Under the pieces are notes generated by a model. It was not told the origin of the DNA, did not search any database, and was given only the letters and a program-made list of their open reading frames with translations. The position numbers were made by a program, and so were the translations under genes. A stretch of 64,000 nucleotides of DNA from Paulownia fortunei (lineage: Eukaryota; Streptophyta; Magnoliopsida; Lamiales; Paulowniaceae): assembly GCA_019321725.1 (NCBI GenBank), contig CM033124.1, positions 13,826,001 through 13,890,000 on the forward strand. The letters are read 5' to 3'. Positions 61,828 to 64,000 of the stretch are shown here, one piece after another (positions within the stretch are counted from its first letter, which is position 1; the number at the start of each line of letters is the position of its first letter).

Positions 61828-64000
61828 GTAGAATCATTTTCTCTTTCCTCCCAAGCATTTATTGTTATCAAATTTTTAAATGGTTATTATAATCACAAGG
61901 AAGAGAAACTAGTTACTACATGCAGATAAAATGATGTTAATTATGTTTGGAGAGAGTGCCTGTTTTGTACAATTTTGTGACTGAAGATTCTATGTCAAGA
62001 AGTAGGACGAATTTTTGTTAATGTAGCACAAAAGAATATAATAAGTGGACTACAGAAATGTTACTTGATTAATTGTAATATTTTTGGTTGAATTATAAAC
62101 AATCAAACTTGAGAATGCATATTATACCCATCCACATTGTCGACATCAAGTTTTGTGACTTCACAGCAAAATCTTGGGGAAAGATACGTACTTGCAAGCT
62201 GGACCCCATTAACTCCTTCCTTTCAATATGTGCATCTTAGTCTAAAGCTGGCTTTAGATGATCCACAAGCTGTAGGAGTTAATTATTGTCTTGGACTTGT
62301 ATCTACATCCATTTATTTCCATGAAATATAAAGTTGTATTGAATCATTAGCTAGACACGATGTCAAAAGTCCATCCTCCTCCCTCTGAACACCGAACTCT
62401 CTACCCTAGGCGGTCCTTTGAAGACTTACAAACTGTATATTATGTATCCATGGGGTATTGTCCCTATTGCGGCTTCCTGTCGTAATGATGAGAGGCAAAG
62501 GCGGGAGATGAAAAATTGCTCAATCAGCAGTGCAAGTAGGAAGACCTTGACAAGTTTGTCTCAGATTAGCTTCCTATCCCAGAAAAAGTGCCTTTACCGA
62601 CATTAGTTACCTTGTTTAATTTTCTATCATATTCACTGTTCTAATGTGGGTTGTCAGACCATGTTTCTGTGCTGAAAAGTTGCAGTTCATAATTTTGGTG
62701 AGGTACTTGTAAACTCTGGTCTTCAATAGACATATCCACTATCCTTGTCTCATCAGCTGCTTTTATCACTTCACTTTACGTTCAATTTCACTTCAAGCAT
62801 GCCTGCATTGTGCTAGCTGAACCGCACCTTTTCTTTTATTGTATGTTTTGGCTTATGAAATCTACTTCTCCACTTTTTCCTTCCTTCTCTGTCTAAATTT
62901 ATCTTGTCTCCAATGCAAAGTAAAAATTGCGGTATTTGAGATATTAAATTTGGATACATGGATTCTGTCACTTTCTATGTCACATCAATTCTGTAATTGT
63001 GAAGATAGCGTCAATTTCTCACGTTATTCCACAGAAAGCCCTTCTTCCAAGTCCCATTCATTAAGCTCTTGAAGTTGTGGAAAGAATGCATTTTATGCCT
63101 CAGTCTAGGTGTTTACTGGTACCTTTACTAGGGAGAATATTTAGTGTACCTTGAATTCCCATTGCCATCCCACCTCTTGCACAGGAAATGTGAGAAAACT
63201 CATCCTGTATACATGTGGAACCATGACCGATTGATGACTAACAGCTGCTTGATGACCACCTATATCATTCACTCCACGTGTCAAATTGTGTTTAAAGCTG
63301 CCTGAAATCAATCTGATGGTGAACAAAATATCTTAATTGATGCTAAACTCTTTAACAATGAAAGATTTTACGAATCCTACTAATACCTTTCTTGAAATTC
63401 TTGGGTGTTTTTTTGGGGAAGCTAAGGCTTTTTGCTGCATAGAATACTTGAGTGCAAGTAATCATATTTGTATGAATATAAAGAAAAGAGAAGACTGGGC
63501 GTAGAGGGGGTCTTTTGCTAAAATCTTGGAAGTTCTGAGACTCCTTGTACAGTAATTAATAGTTGCATAACCAATTCAAACTCACTCATCTCACTTGGCT
63601 CCTTTTGGTTTTGCCTGCATTATATTTTGTTCCAAACTGAATCATGGTTGTACTATTAGACTGGAGGGAAACAACATTTTACTATGTAGAACGTGTTTTT
63701 TTTACATTGTAAAGGTCTTTCATGATCCCCATTTCTCTTCGCAAAGAACTAAATGATACATGTTGAAGTTAGTGCCAAATGATGAATCATTTATTCATTG
63801 AAGTCTAGAAAGCACGTCACATTTATTTATTCATTTCATGTACTCATTTATTTATTTTTGAGGTTGAACATTATGTGTTTTGGGTTTTCTGGTTCTTTAA
63901 TTTCAATGATCCTCGATGAGATATGATTATCATGAACTGTTACTTATTGACAAATATATATGAACAGATTATCAGAGATATGATTCTCATGAACTGTTAC
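61828..64000 (+). other. Probable continuing intron or 3' region of the Jagunal-like gene
   Basis: The donor GAG|GTAGAA at 61827/61828 requires a further exon. Composition in 62100-63700 is less AT-rich than intergenic DNA here and fits transcribed sequence. I could not find an exon with a fourth membrane span; it may lie beyond the window. Confidence 0.35.
63918..64000 (+). repeat. 26-bp direct repeat at the window end
   Basis: A 26-bp segment beginning GAGATATGATTATCATG is at 63918-63943 and recurs at 63975-64000 with one difference, 57 bp apart. The array may continue past the window. Confidence 0.85.

Noticed and set aside
62137..62331. 64-codon frame as the missing last exon of the Jagunal-like gene
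   Set aside because: It follows an acceptor-like AG in the right phase but lacks a fourth membrane span, so I left it out of the model.
1..64000. Autonomous transposons, retroviral-type polyproteins or integrated viral sequences
   Set aside because: No reverse transcriptase, integrase or transposase frame of any length was recognised; all mobile elements seen are short and non-coding.

Overview
This is a nuclear plant chromosome segment. It is AT-rich, its genes carry spliceosomal introns, and the encoded families (type I pectin methylesterase, vacuolar invertase with a 9-nt mini-exon, VND-type NAC factor, SKU5-like protein, GH9 endoglucanase) are typical of flowering plants. The gene models look core-eudicot; an asterid such as a member of the Lamiales is my impression only. 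I see no bacterial, viral, organellar, rRNA, tRNA or CRISPR content.

Layout: 1-3.9 kb is repeat-rich intergenic DNA. A BAG7-type co-chaperone (3 exons, +) lies at 3918-6959. A vacuolar acid invertase (7 exons, +) lies at 11111-15013. A SKU5-similar multicopper-oxidase-like GPI-anchor candidate (9 exons, +) lies at 21956-26096. A VND4/5/6-type NAC factor (3 coding exons, -) lies at 29965-31888, probably with a further 5'UTR exon near 33.8-34.1 kb. A type I pectin methylesterase (2 exons, -) lies at 45967-49366. A secreted GH9 class B endoglucanase (7 exons, +) lies at 56021-59458. The first four exons of a small multi-pass membrane protein with a Jagunal-like N-terminus (+) lie at 60831-61827; its 3' end was not found. 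I joined the exons by hand using GT-AG (one GC-AG) borders, phase and family conservation. Most complete models come out at or near the usual family length.

The DNA between genes is dominated by short non-autonomous DNA transposons. I recognise five copies of one hAT-like element, three copies of a second hAT-like element with a 'CAGRGMSGGAG'-type end (two of them in introns of the invertase and the endoglucanase), a third and a fourth AT-rich family, three Tourist-like elements and one Stowaway-like element. Several have exact target-site duplications. One insertion can be dated relative to a local duplication because the sister copy preserves the empty site. There are also a ~95-bp minisatellite with a near-identical 113-bp internal duplication, and several 18-25-nt homopolymer runs.

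Five of the seven genes act in wall building, wall loosening or turgor growth (invertase, SKU5-like, VND, PME, GH9). I know of no mechanism linking them and treat this as probable coincidence. I did not find a previously undescribed biological system. The most unusual points are a tandem duplication across the first splice donor of the SKU5-like gene, a GC-AG intron in the NAC gene, and the empty-site evidence for the hAT insertion.
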